A stretch of DNA of 64,000 nt from Collinsella sp. (GCA_018373675.1 JAHAGQ010000008.1:1-64000); one strand, 5' to 3'; positions 43,086 to 52,042 are shown, counted from the stretch's first letter. A program made the numbers and translations. Notes: generated by a model not told the origin, from the letters alone.

Positions 43086-44225
43086 ATGGAACTCGATAAA
43101 CAACAGCTCAAGCGACTGCGCGAGCGCCATCATCGGCGCCATGGCATCCGCCCCGCCCACAGCGAGGCCATGGAGAACGCAAGCCGCTTTCTAAAGCGGG
43201 CGTTCAACATTCGCGAGGGACGCGCGCCCTATCACGTGATCCGCAAGCGTTTTGTAAACGGGGCGCGTCTGACTGGCTCCCACCTATGCATCCTCATCAT
43301 CGCCATGCTGATCGCGAGCATCGGCCTCGATATCGATTCGGACATCGCCATCGTGGGCGCCATGCTCATCTGCCCGCTCATGGGCTCGGTCCTTGCCATG
43401 GCATACGGCATCGCCACGCTCGACCGCGAGATTACCGTCGAGGCCGTCGCCAGCCTTGCGCTGCAGATGGCCTTTTGCCTGGTCACGTCCACGCTGTACT
43501 TTAAGCTCTCGCCCCTTGGCACCACCACGGCCGCCATCATCGACAACTCTACACCCACCGTCTGGGACCTTACCGTCGCACTCGCAGGCGGCTTTGCAGG
43601 CGGGCTGGGCAACTCGCGCGACCAGGAACCCGCCACGCTCATCGCCGGCGTGGCCGTGGCGACCGCGCTCATGCCGCCTCTGTGCGCGGCGGGCTATGGC
43701 ATCGCCATCGCAAGCGGGTCGCTGTTTCTCTCGGCGCTTTACGAGTTTGGCATCAACGTGGTCTTTATCGCACTCGCGGCCGAAGCCGTATTACTTATCT
43801 TGCGCGTGCCGCTCAAGCGCGACCTCAACGGCGACGGCATTGTAACCGCCGAAGAAGATGCCGAGGTCGACGAGCTATCGCGCAAGGTGCGCCGCCGCAT
43901 CATTGTGGGTACGGTAGTCTTTGCCATCCCCTGCATCGTTATGACGGCGGGGTCTATTGGCTCGGCGCAGACCGGCGTGCAGGACGGCTACGGTGTCACC
44001 GAAACTACGCGCGAACTTGCCGCGGTGCTGCCGGGCTTTAAGGATTACACCGTCGCCGTCGAGACCTCGGCTACCGAAGGCGAGGAGGAGGGCGTCGTCG
44101 AGCGTGAGATTGTCGCCCATGTGACGACAGGCGAGGCGCTTGGGGCACACGACCGCCACGTCGCCCGCAAGCTCATAGACCTCAACGTGCCTGAACTCGA
44201 TCGCGTGGAGTTCGATGTGAAGTGA
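43086..44225 (+). CDS. DUF389 family membrane protein with EF-hand-like loop
   Basis: A 379-aa membrane protein with the DUF389 core: VGAMLICPLMGSVLAMAYG, then GLGNSRDQEPATLIAGVAV and ATALMPPLCAAGYGIA. About six to eight helices. Between the main hydrophobic block and the last helix, residues 246-257 read DLNGDGIVTAEE, a full match to the canonical EF-hand calcium loop. A charged C-terminal domain follows. The open frame starts with a GTG two codons earlier; GAGG upstream suits the ATG. Family function is unknown. Confidence 0.85.
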   Translation: MELDKQQLKRLRERHHRRHGIRPAHSEAMENASRFLKRAFNIREGRAPYHVIRKRFVNGARLTGSHLCILIIAMLIASIGLDIDSDIAIVGAMLICPLMGSVLAMAYGIATLDREITVEAVASLALQMAFCLVTSTLYFKLSPLGTTTAAIIDNSTPTVWDLTVALAGGFAGGLGNSRDQEPATLIAGVAVATALMPPLCAAGYGIAIASGSLFLSALYEFGINVVFIALAAEAVLLILRVPLKRDLNGDGIVTAEEDAEVDELSRKVRRRIIVGTVVFAIPCIVMTAGSIGSAQTGVQDGYGVTETTRELAAVLPGFKDYTVAVETSATEGEEEGVVEREIVAHVTTGEALGAHDRHVARKLIDLNVPELDRVEFDVK

Positions 44226-44300
44226 TGCAGAGCGCGGGATGAATGCTCGCACGGACGCAAGTTACGACGAGGCGCAGGTGCGATACGGACACGAGCAAAT

Positions 44301-44342
44301 AGCGGGGTGCAGTTCACACCCGCGCCCCGCTCGCTTTTTTAT
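44301..44342 (+). terminator. Terminator after the DUF389 gene
   Basis: AGCGGGG (44301-44307) pairs with CCCCGCT (44325-44331), followed after a few bases by eight Ts. Confidence 0.78.
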
Positions 44343-44351
44343 TGCCGTGAA

Positions 44352-44801
44352 TCAACTGTCCGAATCGACCTCGCCAGACTCCACCGTAAACGCCGGATCG
44401 GTGCTCACAAGATAAAATCGGGTCACCTTAGTATTTCTAATTAGGTAAATCTGCCCTTGATTGCGTCGGCGCGATATATATGCAACGTGAACCGTGCCGA
44501 ACTCTTCGCCGTTTTCCTTCTTTAATACCAGGATATTGGGATCGTCCGTACGCTTAAACTGCCCGTCAACGCAGCTGCCGTCTTTGTCGACCAGTTGCCA
44601 CCGATGGTTATCCTCTTCAAGAAAGGCCAGGGTTTCCAGACTCGTCTTGTCGTCCCGATAGTAACCGTCAATGGCAAACCCTTCGGAAGCGCACTCCTGC
44701 ATATAGGACGTTTCTCGGCTTATAGCAAACAGCCCTGTAGCGCCCAGGAGCACAGCCAGGCAGACCACTGCAAGGGTTATCGAAATAGCACGGCGGCCCA
44801 T
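44352..44801 (-). CDS. Hypothetical protein with N-terminal membrane helix
   Basis: A 149-aa protein I do not recognise. A basic start (MGRRA) and one helix (about 6-26) suggest a membrane-anchored or exported protein. The rest is polar: YYRDDKTSLETLAFLEED, WQLVDKDGSCVDGQFK, then a beta-like VHVAYISRRRNQGQIYLI. Two Cys residues lie outside the helix. The C terminus is acidic. Codon use looks less GC-biased than its neighbours, suggesting it may be a recent arrival. Convergent with the DUF389 gene. Confidence 0.6.
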   Translation of the reverse strand: MGRRAISITLAVVCLAVLLGATGLFAISRETSYMQECASEGFAIDGYYRDDKTSLETLAFLEEDNHRWQLVDKDGSCVDGQFKRTDDPNILVLKKENGEEFGTVHVAYISRRRNQGQIYLIRNTKVTRFYLVSTDPAFTVESGEVDSDS

Positions 44802-44992
44802 GTTAGCCCAACCGATAGTTGTTTAACGGAGCGCGAAACATACCTGGAGCCTCCAATGTCAGAGGGGAACGTCCCCAGCAGGCTGGCGACAACTATATGC
44901 TTCTTTTATCAAACCATATGGCTGCCACTCGCGGAGGGGGTATCGGCGAGCGGCGTGTTTTCATACTCCATTGGTCAAACCTAAGCGCAACG

Positions 44993-45213
44993 CTACAGCT
45001 CGTACTTGTACACGCGGTAGATGTACTTTTCGGCTTCCATCTCGTAGGTGGCGATGGGTAGACCGTAGCGGTCGTCTCGTCGTTTGGCAAATAGGTCACG
45101 CTGTGCCGGCCTGCATTGAGCGAGAAATCGCCCTGGGCCTGCAATAACTTGTCTTCAAAGCCCGAGCCAGCCCAGAAATCGGGCGAGCCCACGGAAGGCT
45201 GTAGCAAGGTCAT
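44993..45213 (-). pseudogene. Frameshifted fragment of an unidentified gene
   Basis: One frame reads sensibly from SPDFWAGSGFEDKLLQAQ to HSVTYLPNDETT. A shift of one base near 45075 then gives YGLPIATYEMEAEK and IYRVYKYEL followed by a stop at 44993. Neither frame alone yields a complete protein, and no proper start is seen. I read this as the C-terminal remnant of a lost gene whose family I do not recognise. The adjacent 44802-44992 stretch shows no gene. Confidence 0.55.
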
Positions 45214-45233
45214 TTGCGCAACATATGTCCAGC

Positions 45234-45270
45234 AAAAAACGGGTAGTAGCCGGTATGGCTACCACCCGTT
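45234..45270 (-). terminator. Terminator after the activase gene
   Basis: AACGGGTGGTAGCC pairs with GGCTACTACCCGTT (one mismatch) and six Ts follow on the minus strand, 30 bases past the activase stop. Confidence 0.88.
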
Positions 45271-45299
45271 TGCCTCATATCTAGCCCATAGCAGGCCAG

Positions 45300-48200
45300 C
45301 TACTTCTTAATGCCGCGTCCCAGGCGCTTGGCGACCGATGCAACGGCCTCCTCGCTGGCCGGTCCGCAGCTCACGCAGCCGTCATGAGCACGCATCTGGC
45401 CGGTGACCTCGTCCATCGCGAGCGGCGCCACCTTCTCGAGCTTAAAGCCCTTACCGGCGCGCATGTTTTCCTTGGCAACGCTGATCATGAGCTTAATACG
45501 GTTGAGCTGGTTGACCTCGGACGCGCCAGGGTCGTAGTCCACCGCGACAATGTTGCTCTCGGGGTGCTGACGGCGCAGCTCCTTGATCACAGCCTTACCC
45601 ACCACGTGGTTGGGCAGGCACGCGAAGGGCTGCGTGCAGATGATGTTGGGCGCGCCGTGGTCGATCAGGTCGAGCATCTCGGCCGTGAGCAGCCAGCCCT
45701 CGCCCATGTTGTTGCACACCGAAAGCACCGTGCGGGCCTTGTCGGCCATGGTGCCGATGCGCTCGGGCGCCTCAAAGCGGCGGGACTTCTCGAGCATCTC
45801 CTCCACCGGCGTACGCATCCAGTCCACCAGCTTAATGAGCGCCTGCATGCCCGCGCGCGTAGTGGCAGAGCTTCCCAGCTCGTCCTTCTGCAGCTCGGCA
45901 TTACTCATGGAGTACAGGAAGAAATCGAGCAGGCCCGGCACCACAGCCTCGCAGCCCTCGCGCTCGATCACGTCGACCACGTGGTTGTTGGCCGTAGGGT
46001 GGAACTTGACCAAGATCTCACCGACCACGCCCACGCGCGGCTTGGTACCCTCGCCCACGAGCGGCATGGTGTCGAACGCGCGGATGGCCTCACGCGCAAG
46101 CTTGGTGTAGTTGTGCCTGTTGAACTTGGGCGCCAGCTTGCGGGCGCGCGCCATGTACTCCTCGTAGAGCGCGTTGGCGGCGCCGGGCGTGGCCTCGTAC
46201 GGGCGGCAACGATAGAGCATCTGCATCATCACGTCGCCAAAGAGCACCGCGTAGACTGCCTGCTTAAGCAGCGCCGGCGTAATCTTAAAGCCGGGGTTAT
46301 CCTCGCCGAGCGCCACGGCCGAAAGCGAGATCACCGGGATCTCGGGGTGGCCGCTCTCGCGCAGGGCCTTGCGGATGAGTGCGATGTAGTTGGTGGCACG
46401 GCAGCCGCCGCCGGTCTGGCTGATAACCACGGCCGTCTTGGACAGGTCGTACCGGCCGCTCTCGATGGCCTCCATAATCTGGCCCGTTACCAGAATCGAC
46501 GGGTAGCAAATGTCATTGTTCACATAGCGCAGGCCAGCCTCGACAGCGTCGTGATCGGTCGAGGGCAGCAGCTCCAAGTTGTAGCCAGCACCACGGAACA
46601 CCTCTTTGACCAGGTCAAAGTGGATCGGCGCCATCTGCGGGCACAGGATGGTGTAGCCCTCCTCGCGCATCTGCTCGGTAAAGGGCACCTTGGGCCACGC
46701 GGTCGAAGCGCTCTCGCGCTGAGCCTCAAACGTGTACTTGCGGCTCGCGAACGCGGGGGCATCCGTAGAGGGCGCCACCGGCGCGGCATCGCCCTGCTCG
46801 TAGGCCTCGCCCGCGGCCGTGGCCTCGGCCAAGCGCTCGGCCTCCTGGTCCTTGAGCGCTGCCATGAGCGAGCGGATGCGGATGCGCGCGGCACCCAGGT
46901 TGGACACCTCGTCGATCTTGAGCACGGTGTAGATCTTGCCGCTGGCCTCCAGAATCTCCTGCACCTGGTCGGTGGTCAGAGCGTCCAGGCCGCAGCCGAA
47001 AGAGTTGAGCTGAATCAGGTCCAGGTCGTTGCGCATCGTCACAAAACGGGCGACGGCGTACAGGCGGCTGTGGTACATCCACTGGTCGACGACGCGAATC
47101 GGACGCTCGGGCTTCACCAGGTGCGCAAGCGAATCCTCGGTAAAGACCGCAAAGCCAAAGCTCGAGATAAGTTCGGGCAGGGCGTGGTTGATCTCGGGGT
47201 CGTTATGGTAGGGACGACCGGCGAGCACGATGCCGTGACCGCCATGGTCCTCGACCCACTTAAGAGCCTCCTCGCCCATGGTCTGGATATCCTCGTGGAA
47301 ACGCGCATCGGCCTCAAAAGCAGCGTTGACGGCGGCATCGACCTCGGAGCGCGTGATCTTGGGACCGCGCACGCGACCGCGACCGGCTTGCGCATCGGCC
47401 ACACGGTCGACGGCGAGCACCTGGTACAGACGGCGCTTAAGCTCGGTCTTATCGTGATACGGCACAAACGGATACAGGAACTCGATGTTCTGTTCGCGAA
47501 TCTCGTCGATGTTGAGCGCCAGCGCTGTGGGGTAGCTCATGACGATGGGGCAGTTGTAACAGTTGCCAGCCGTCGGATCCTCCTTGCGCTCCCAGCGCAC
47601 GCACGGCATCCAGATGAAGTCGACATCGCGGTCGATGAGGTTCATCACATGGCCGTGGCTCATCTTTGCCGGGTAGCACACGCTCTCGGACGGCATGGAC
47701 TCGATGCCCGCCTGGTAGGTCTTTTTGCTCGACTGGTCGGACAGCTGCACGCTAAAGCCCAGGCGCGTAAAGAACGCGTGCCAGAAGGGGTAGTTTTCGT
47801 ACATGTTGAGTGCGCGCGGGATACCCACGGTGCCGCGCGGGGCCTCGTCGGGACTCAGGATCTCGCGGTTAAAGAGCAGCTCGTTTTTCTTTTTGAAGAG
47901 GTTGGGGGCCTCGGTCTTTTGCTTTTTGTGGCCGGCGCCCTTCTCGCAGCGGTTGCCGGTAATGAAGCGCCTGCCACCGCCAAAGTCGTTGACGGTGAGC
48001 TGGCAGTTGTTGGAGCAACGGCCGCAGCGGACGTGCTTTTGCGTCACGGTGAGGTGCGCGATGTCCTCAGCCGAGAGGATGGTCGAGGTGCCGTCGGCGC
48101 CGGCACGATCGCGGGCGAGCAGAGCCGCACCATAGGCGCCCATGCAGCCGGCGATGTCGGGACGCACGGCGTGAACGCCGGTGAGCTGCTCAAACGCGCG

Positions 48201-50081
48201 CAGCGTGGCATCGGACATAAAGGTGCCACCTTGGACGATCACCTGGCTGCCGATCTCCTTGGGGTCGCGCAGCTTAATAACCTTGAACAGGGCATTCTTG
48301 ATGACGGAATAGGACAGGCCGGCCGCGATGTCGCCCACCGTGGCACCTTCCTTTTGCGCCTGCTTGACGCGCGAGTTCATAAAGACCGTGCAGCGGCTGC
48401 CCAGGTCGACGGGGGCCTTAGCATGGATGGCAGCATCGGCGAACGCGCGCACGTCCATGTTCATAGACACGGCGAAGCTCTCGATAAAGCTACCGCAACC
48501 CGACGAGCAGGCCTCGTTGAGCATGATGTGCTCGATAACGCCGTCCTTGACGCGCAGGCACTTCATGTCCTGGCCGCCGATGTCCAGGATGAACTCGACG
48601 CCGGGCAGGAACGCCTTGGCACCGCGCAGATGCGCGACGGTCTCGATCTCGCCGGAGTCGGCCTTGAGGGCCTCGATGAGCAGCGCCTCGCCGTAGCCCG
48701 TGGTGGTCACGTGGCCGATGGTGCAGCCGGCGGGGATGTGGTTGTAGAAATCGGCCATGATGACCTTGGCGGTGCCCAGGATGTCGCCGTTGTTGTTGCC
48801 GTACCAGGTGTGCAGCAGCTGACCGTCCTCGCCCACGAGCGCGGCCTTCATGGTGGTGGAGCCGGCGTCGATGCCAATGAAGACGCGACCGGTGTAGCCG
48901 TCGAGTTTGCCCTTGGGGACGACTTCCTGGTCGTGGCGGGTTTTGAACTCAGCAAAATCCTCGTCGGTGGCAAAGAGCGGATCCAGACGCTCGACCTCGG
49001 CGCCCTGTGTGTCACCCAGGGCATCGATGGCCTCGATGAGCTGCGGGAACGTGCTGAGCTTGTTGGACTCGTGCGCCATGGCGGCGCCGCTTGCCACAAA
49101 CAGGTGAGCGTTTTGGGGCACAATGCGGTGCTCCTCGTCCAGGTTGAGCGTGAGGTAGAAGCGATGACGCAGCTCGGAGAGATACTGCAGCGGGCCGCCC
49201 AGGAAGGCGACGTTGCCGCGGATGGGACGGCCGCACGCCAGGCCCGAGATGGTCTGGGTCACGACGGCTTGGAAGATGGAAGCCGCCACGTCCTCGGGGC
49301 GGGCGCCCTCGTTGAGCAGCGGTTGGACATCGGTCTTGGCAAAGACGCCGCAGCGGCTGGCAATGGGATAGATGGTGGTGGCATTGGCCGCGAGCTCGTT
49401 GAGGCCGCTCGCGTCGGTGTGCAGCAGGGTTGCCATCTGATCGATGAACGCGCCCGTACCGCCGGCGCAGGTGCCGTTCATGCGCTGCTCGATGCCGTTG
49501 TCGAAGTAGATGATCTTGGCGTCCTCGCCGCCCAGCTCGATGGCGACATCGGTGGCCGGGATGAGGGTCTCGACGGCACGCTTGCTGGCGATGACCTCCT
49601 GGACAAACTCCAGGTCGAGCCACTGGGACAGCAGCAGGCCGCCCGAGCCGGTGATGGCGCAGGTCATCTGGGCCGTCGGCAGCACGGTCGCAGCGCCCTC
49701 GAACAGGTCGCGGGCACAAGCGCGGACGTCGGTGTGGTGGCGTTGGTACTTGGCGTACACGATCTGGTTGTCGTCATTGAGCACGGCAAGCTTGACGGTG
49801 GTGGAGCCCACATCGATACCCAAGTGCAGGTTGCCGCGAGCGTTCTCGGGGTTGAAGATCGCGCCTTCGGGGGCGTGGGCGGCGGCTACGGGCTCAGCGG
49901 CGGTGGCGGGCTCGCTAGTGACGGACGCCTCCCCCGCCGCGTTCTTGGCATCGGCGACAGCCTCGACAACTTTCTCGGCAGCCGCGGTCGCGGCCTTCTG
50001 CGCGGCATCCACTACGGCGGGTGCAGCCTCACGCGCGGCAGCGACCATACGGTCCTTGATGCCCTCGACGAGTTTGCTCAT
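45300..50081 (-). CDS. Giant 2-hydroxyacyl-CoA dehydratase activase-like protein
   Basis: A 1593-aa protein combining modules of 2-hydroxyacyl-CoA dehydratase systems. Two BadF/HgdC-type ATPase domains start with LGIDVGSTTVKLAVL (about residue 88) and IGIDAGSTTMKAALV (about 400); the second has the iron-sulfur cysteines in NEACSSGCGSFIES. After a CGRCSNNC motif (about 680) comes a DUF2229 region (GTVGIPRALNMYENYPFW) and an HgdB-like reductase part ending DGCVSCGPAS. Such proteins probably couple ATP use to low-potential electron transfer; the substrate is unknown. The first 70 residues are an unusual Ala-rich helical extension. A TetR gene lies 11 bases upstream. Confidence 0.88.
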   Translation of the reverse strand: MSKLVEGIKDRMVAAAREAAPAVVDAAQKAATAAAEKVVEAVADAKNAAGEASVTSEPATAAEPVAAAHAPEGAIFNPENARGNLHLGIDVGSTTVKLAVLNDDNQIVYAKYQRHHTDVRACARDLFEGAATVLPTAQMTCAITGSGGLLLSQWLDLEFVQEVIASKRAVETLIPATDVAIELGGEDAKIIYFDNGIEQRMNGTCAGGTGAFIDQMATLLHTDASGLNELAANATTIYPIASRCGVFAKTDVQPLLNEGARPEDVAASIFQAVVTQTISGLACGRPIRGNVAFLGGPLQYLSELRHRFYLTLNLDEEHRIVPQNAHLFVASGAAMAHESNKLSTFPQLIEAIDALGDTQGAEVERLDPLFATDEDFAEFKTRHDQEVVPKGKLDGYTGRVFIGIDAGSTTMKAALVGEDGQLLHTWYGNNNGDILGTAKVIMADFYNHIPAGCTIGHVTTTGYGEALLIEALKADSGEIETVAHLRGAKAFLPGVEFILDIGGQDMKCLRVKDGVIEHIMLNEACSSGCGSFIESFAVSMNMDVRAFADAAIHAKAPVDLGSRCTVFMNSRVKQAQKEGATVGDIAAGLSYSVIKNALFKVIKLRDPKEIGSQVIVQGGTFMSDATLRAFEQLTGVHAVRPDIAGCMGAYGAALLARDRAGADGTSTILSAEDIAHLTVTQKHVRCGRCSNNCQLTVNDFGGGRRFITGNRCEKGAGHKKQKTEAPNLFKKKNELLFNREILSPDEAPRGTVGIPRALNMYENYPFWHAFFTRLGFSVQLSDQSSKKTYQAGIESMPSESVCYPAKMSHGHVMNLIDRDVDFIWMPCVRWERKEDPTAGNCYNCPIVMSYPTALALNIDEIREQNIEFLYPFVPYHDKTELKRRLYQVLAVDRVADAQAGRGRVRGPKITRSEVDAAVNAAFEADARFHEDIQTMGEEALKWVEDHGGHGIVLAGRPYHNDPEINHALPELISSFGFAVFTEDSLAHLVKPERPIRVVDQWMYHSRLYAVARFVTMRNDLDLIQLNSFGCGLDALTTDQVQEILEASGKIYTVLKIDEVSNLGAARIRIRSLMAALKDQEAERLAEATAAGEAYEQGDAAPVAPSTDAPAFASRKYTFEAQRESASTAWPKVPFTEQMREEGYTILCPQMAPIHFDLVKEVFRGAGYNLELLPSTDHDAVEAGLRYVNNDICYPSILVTGQIMEAIESGRYDLSKTAVVISQTGGGCRATNYIALIRKALRESGHPEIPVISLSAVALGEDNPGFKITPALLKQAVYAVLFGDVMMQMLYRCRPYEATPGAANALYEEYMARARKLAPKFNRHNYTKLAREAIRAFDTMPLVGEGTKPRVGVVGEILVKFHPTANNHVVDVIEREGCEAVVPGLLDFFLYSMSNAELQKDELGSSATTRAGMQALIKLVDWMRTPVEEMLEKSRRFEAPERIGTMADKARTVLSVCNNMGEGWLLTAEMLDLIDHGAPNIICTQPFACLPNHVVGKAVIKELRRQHPESNIVAVDYDPGASEVNQLNRIKLMISVAKENMRAGKGFKLEKVAPLAMDEVTGQMRAHDGCVSCGPASEEAVASVAKRLGRGIKK

Positions 50082-50092
50082 TGTCTCTCCTC

Positions 50093-50803
50093 TTAGTTGT
50101 TGGACTCGATGGTTGCGGCGGTGTCGGCCGCGTCCTCGAGCTGCAGGTTCAATAGCTTCAAGCCGTATTCCGGCACGTTGATATCGATGGGTTGGCCATA
50201 TAGGTCGCCGGGACGCACAAAGGCGATAACCGTCATAATGCGCGCCATGGCCTCGGGCGATTCGGTGAGCCCACGCTCAAACCAGCGCTGAATCAGGCCG
50301 ACCTCGGCACTCACGACGTAGGTAACGTAGTAGTCGAAGAACGTGCCCAGCGCCAAGCCCAAAATGCCCGTCTGTGCACGCGGCACCACGGCCTCGCGTG
50401 CGGTATCGATGATCTTTTTAATAAAGGCGGGGTCGCCGCCCGGGCCCAGCAGGGCCCCGATAAGGTCGCGATTGGCCGCAAGATAGCGCAGCAGCTCAAC
50501 CGAACCGGGTGCCGGCTCAAGATCATCGATGTTGTGATAGAGGTCGGGCAGCTGAGCTGCGGTGATGAGCTCAATGCGCTCACGGATCTCGGCCAGCAAG
50601 CCGTCCTCGATTTGATTGATAAAGTCGGGAATATCGCGGTAGTGCGAATAGAACGTGCGGCGCGTAAGGCCAGCGCGCTCGGTGAGCGACGCGACATTAA
50701 TGCGCGAAAGGTCGCCGCTTTCGGCAAGCTCGCTGGCAAGTGCCTGGCGAAGGGCACGCTGCGAGCGAAGGGACCGGCGATCGCATTTCTCGAGCTGGGA
50801 CAA
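50093..50803 (-). CDS. TetR/AcrR family regulator
   Basis: A 236-aa TetR-type repressor. The N-terminal helix-turn-helix is INVASLTERAGLTRRTFYSHY (shortened: SLTERAGLTRRTFYSHY) after a basic start RRSLRSQRALRQAL. The C-terminal ligand domain is long and includes TFFDYYVTYVVSAEVG. Length is above the usual 190-210. It is upstream of and co-directional with the activase gene (11-base gap), so it probably controls that operon and itself through the palindromes at 50825-50869. The inducer is unknown. Confidence 0.88.
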   Translation of the reverse strand: MSQLEKCDRRSLRSQRALRQALASELAESGDLSRINVASLTERAGLTRRTFYSHYRDIPDFINQIEDGLLAEIRERIELITAAQLPDLYHNIDDLEPAPGSVELLRYLAANRDLIGALLGPGGDPAFIKKIIDTAREAVVPRAQTGILGLALGTFFDYYVTYVVSAEVGLIQRWFERGLTESPEAMARIMTVIAFVRPGDLYGQPIDINVPEYGLKLLNLQLEDAADTAATIESNN

Positions 50804-50824
50804 GCGTCCTCCTTGTTACTCAGC

Positions 50825-50869
50825 CTGTGCGCTATTGCACAGTGCGAGTATTATTGCACACCGTGTGCA
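50825..50869. promoter_or_regulatory. Two palindromes upstream of tetR, candidate operators
   Basis: CTGTGC-N6-GCACAG (50825-50842) and TGCACACCGTGTGCA (50855-50869) share a GCACA half site and overlap the likely promoter (minus-strand TTGATG and an ATACT-like box). This fits autoregulation by the TetR protein. Confidence 0.6.
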
Positions 50870-50894
50870 TCAACACGTAAAGGCAATATTTTGG

Positions 50895-50925
50895 ATGTGA
50901 CGAAGGGGCTGTCCCTTTGTCACAT
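50895..50925. repeat. Palindrome overlapping the HAD gene stop
   Basis: ATGTGACGAAGGG and CCCTTTGTCACAT pair with one mismatch around GCTGT. Its end overlaps the stop codon of the HAD gene, and the core contains CTGTCCC as in the dispersed family. Confidence 0.72.
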
Positions 50926-51788
50926 TATTCGATGACGGTGCGGGAGTTTTGCTTGCGCATGGTGACGAGCATGTGTTTGGGGACGGCGTGGACCATGCAG
51001 CTGCCGATGGTCGCGCTCGCGGCGGCCTTGGCTACATCGCTAGCGTTTTTGGTCGCGTAGCTGTGACGGAAACGCTTGAGCATGGCGATATCGTTGCCGC
51101 CGTCGCCGTAGACCGCGACCTCGTCCTCGGCAATACCGTAGTAGCCCGCCAGCCACGCCACGCTCTCGCCCTTGTTGCACGCCACGTCCGTGATCTCGAA
51201 CATCACCGGATCGAACGGCGCGTTGACCACGCGGTCCGATCGCTCAGCCAAATATGCCTTAAGGTCGCGCTCCAGCTCGGGCGAGGTCACGCGGCAGTTG
51301 ATTTTGCACACGTCATGACGCAGGATGTCACCGATCGACTGGTCGAAATACTGTTCCTCGTGATACCCGCCACGTGCACGCATGCCGCGCATCACGATGC
51401 GCTTGATAGGACTGTCCTTTTTAAAGCCCGCCTGGTGCATCTCGAACGAACCGCTCGAGAACATGCCGTCGGGCGTGGAGCAGTCGAAGCAAATGTCCGG
51501 GAACGCCTTGAGCAGCTCCTCGGTAACCTGCGGGTCGATGGTCCAGGTCTTGAGCACCTCACCATGGCTGTCGCGCACGATGGATCCGTTGGAGCAGCAG
51601 GCGTCGAGTGCCAGACCTGTGAAGCCATGCTCGCCGATCGGCAGCGTCGAGCGTCCGGTCGCGGGAACCACATGCAGCCCGGCTTCGGTCAGCTCGCGAA
51701 TGGCGCGGCGGATGGTTCCGTCGGCCTCGTGTAGGGCATTCAGCAGCGTTCCGTCTAAGTCACTCGCAAACATCTTGATCATGGGCAT
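50925..51788 (-). CDS. HAD-superfamily hydrolase (Cof-type phosphatase)
   Basis: A 287-aa cytoplasmic phosphatase of the Cof/YidA group. Motif I is MFASDLDGTLLNA, motif II lies in VVPATGRSTL, motif IV is VAVYGDGGNDIAMLKRF. A C2-type cap of about 110 residues lies between. These enzymes often act on sugar phosphates or flavin precursors; no specificity is apparent. GGAG is close to the ATG; a second ATG two codons later is equally possible. It lies upstream of tetR on the same strand, but palindromes separate them. Confidence 0.87.
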   Translation of the reverse strand: MPMIKMFASDLDGTLLNALHEADGTIRRAIRELTEAGLHVVPATGRSTLPIGEHGFTGLALDACCSNGSIVRDSHGEVLKTWTIDPQVTEELLKAFPDICFDCSTPDGMFSSGSFEMHQAGFKKDSPIKRIVMRGMRARGGYHEEQYFDQSIGDILRHDVCKINCRVTSPELERDLKAYLAERSDRVVNAPFDPVMFEITDVACNKGESVAWLAGYYGIAEDEVAVYGDGGNDIAMLKRFRHSYATKNASDVAKAAASATIGSCMVHAVPKHMLVTMRKQNSRTVIE

Positions 51789-51823
51789 GCCTCTCCTTCG
51801 TCTGCACGATATTGTAGACGAGA

Positions 51824-51853
51824 ACGGGCGCGCCCCAAGAGAGGCACGCCCGT
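51824..51853 (-). terminator. Hairpin after the P-II remnant
   Basis: ACGGGCG-T-GCC pairs with GGC-G-CGCCCGT around TCTCTTG. It is well formed but followed only by TCTCGT on the minus strand. It was probably the terminator of the original P-II gene. Confidence 0.6.
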
Positions 51854-51869
51854 CAGGCGAAAGATTGTC

Positions 51870-51965
51870 CTACACCGCGGCGGGACCGTGTTCGCCGGTA
51901 CGGATGCGGATGACTTCCTCGACCGGCTCGACCCAAATCTTGCCGTCTCCAACGGTGCCGCAATC
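51870..51965 (-). pseudogene. glnB: C-terminal remnant of a P-II nitrogen regulatory protein
   Basis: On the minus strand one frame reads DCGTVGDGKIWVEP, then VEEVIRIRTGEHGPAAV and a stop. This is the end of a P-II protein (compare the usual GDGKIFV and VIRIRTGE). Upstream, the frame gives RPLPRRFQ, which is not P-II, and no start lies within reach. The N-terminal 80 or so residues, including the T loop, are gone. Only about 31 residues survive, so it cannot work. The rest of the 51789-52042 gap holds no other gene. Confidence 0.72.
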
Positions 51966-52042
51966 TTGGAAACGGCGCGGCAACGGACGCGAAACGAACG
52001 GGAAATACGCGAGCAAGGAAGCCGTGAGCGCGCCCGTCCCGG

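Noticed and set aside
45384..50096. Very long plus-strand open frame opposite the activase gene
   Set aside because: It is the antisense shadow of a GC-rich gene. Its translation is rich in Leu, His, Gly and Arg without any domain pattern, whereas the minus strand encodes clear motifs.
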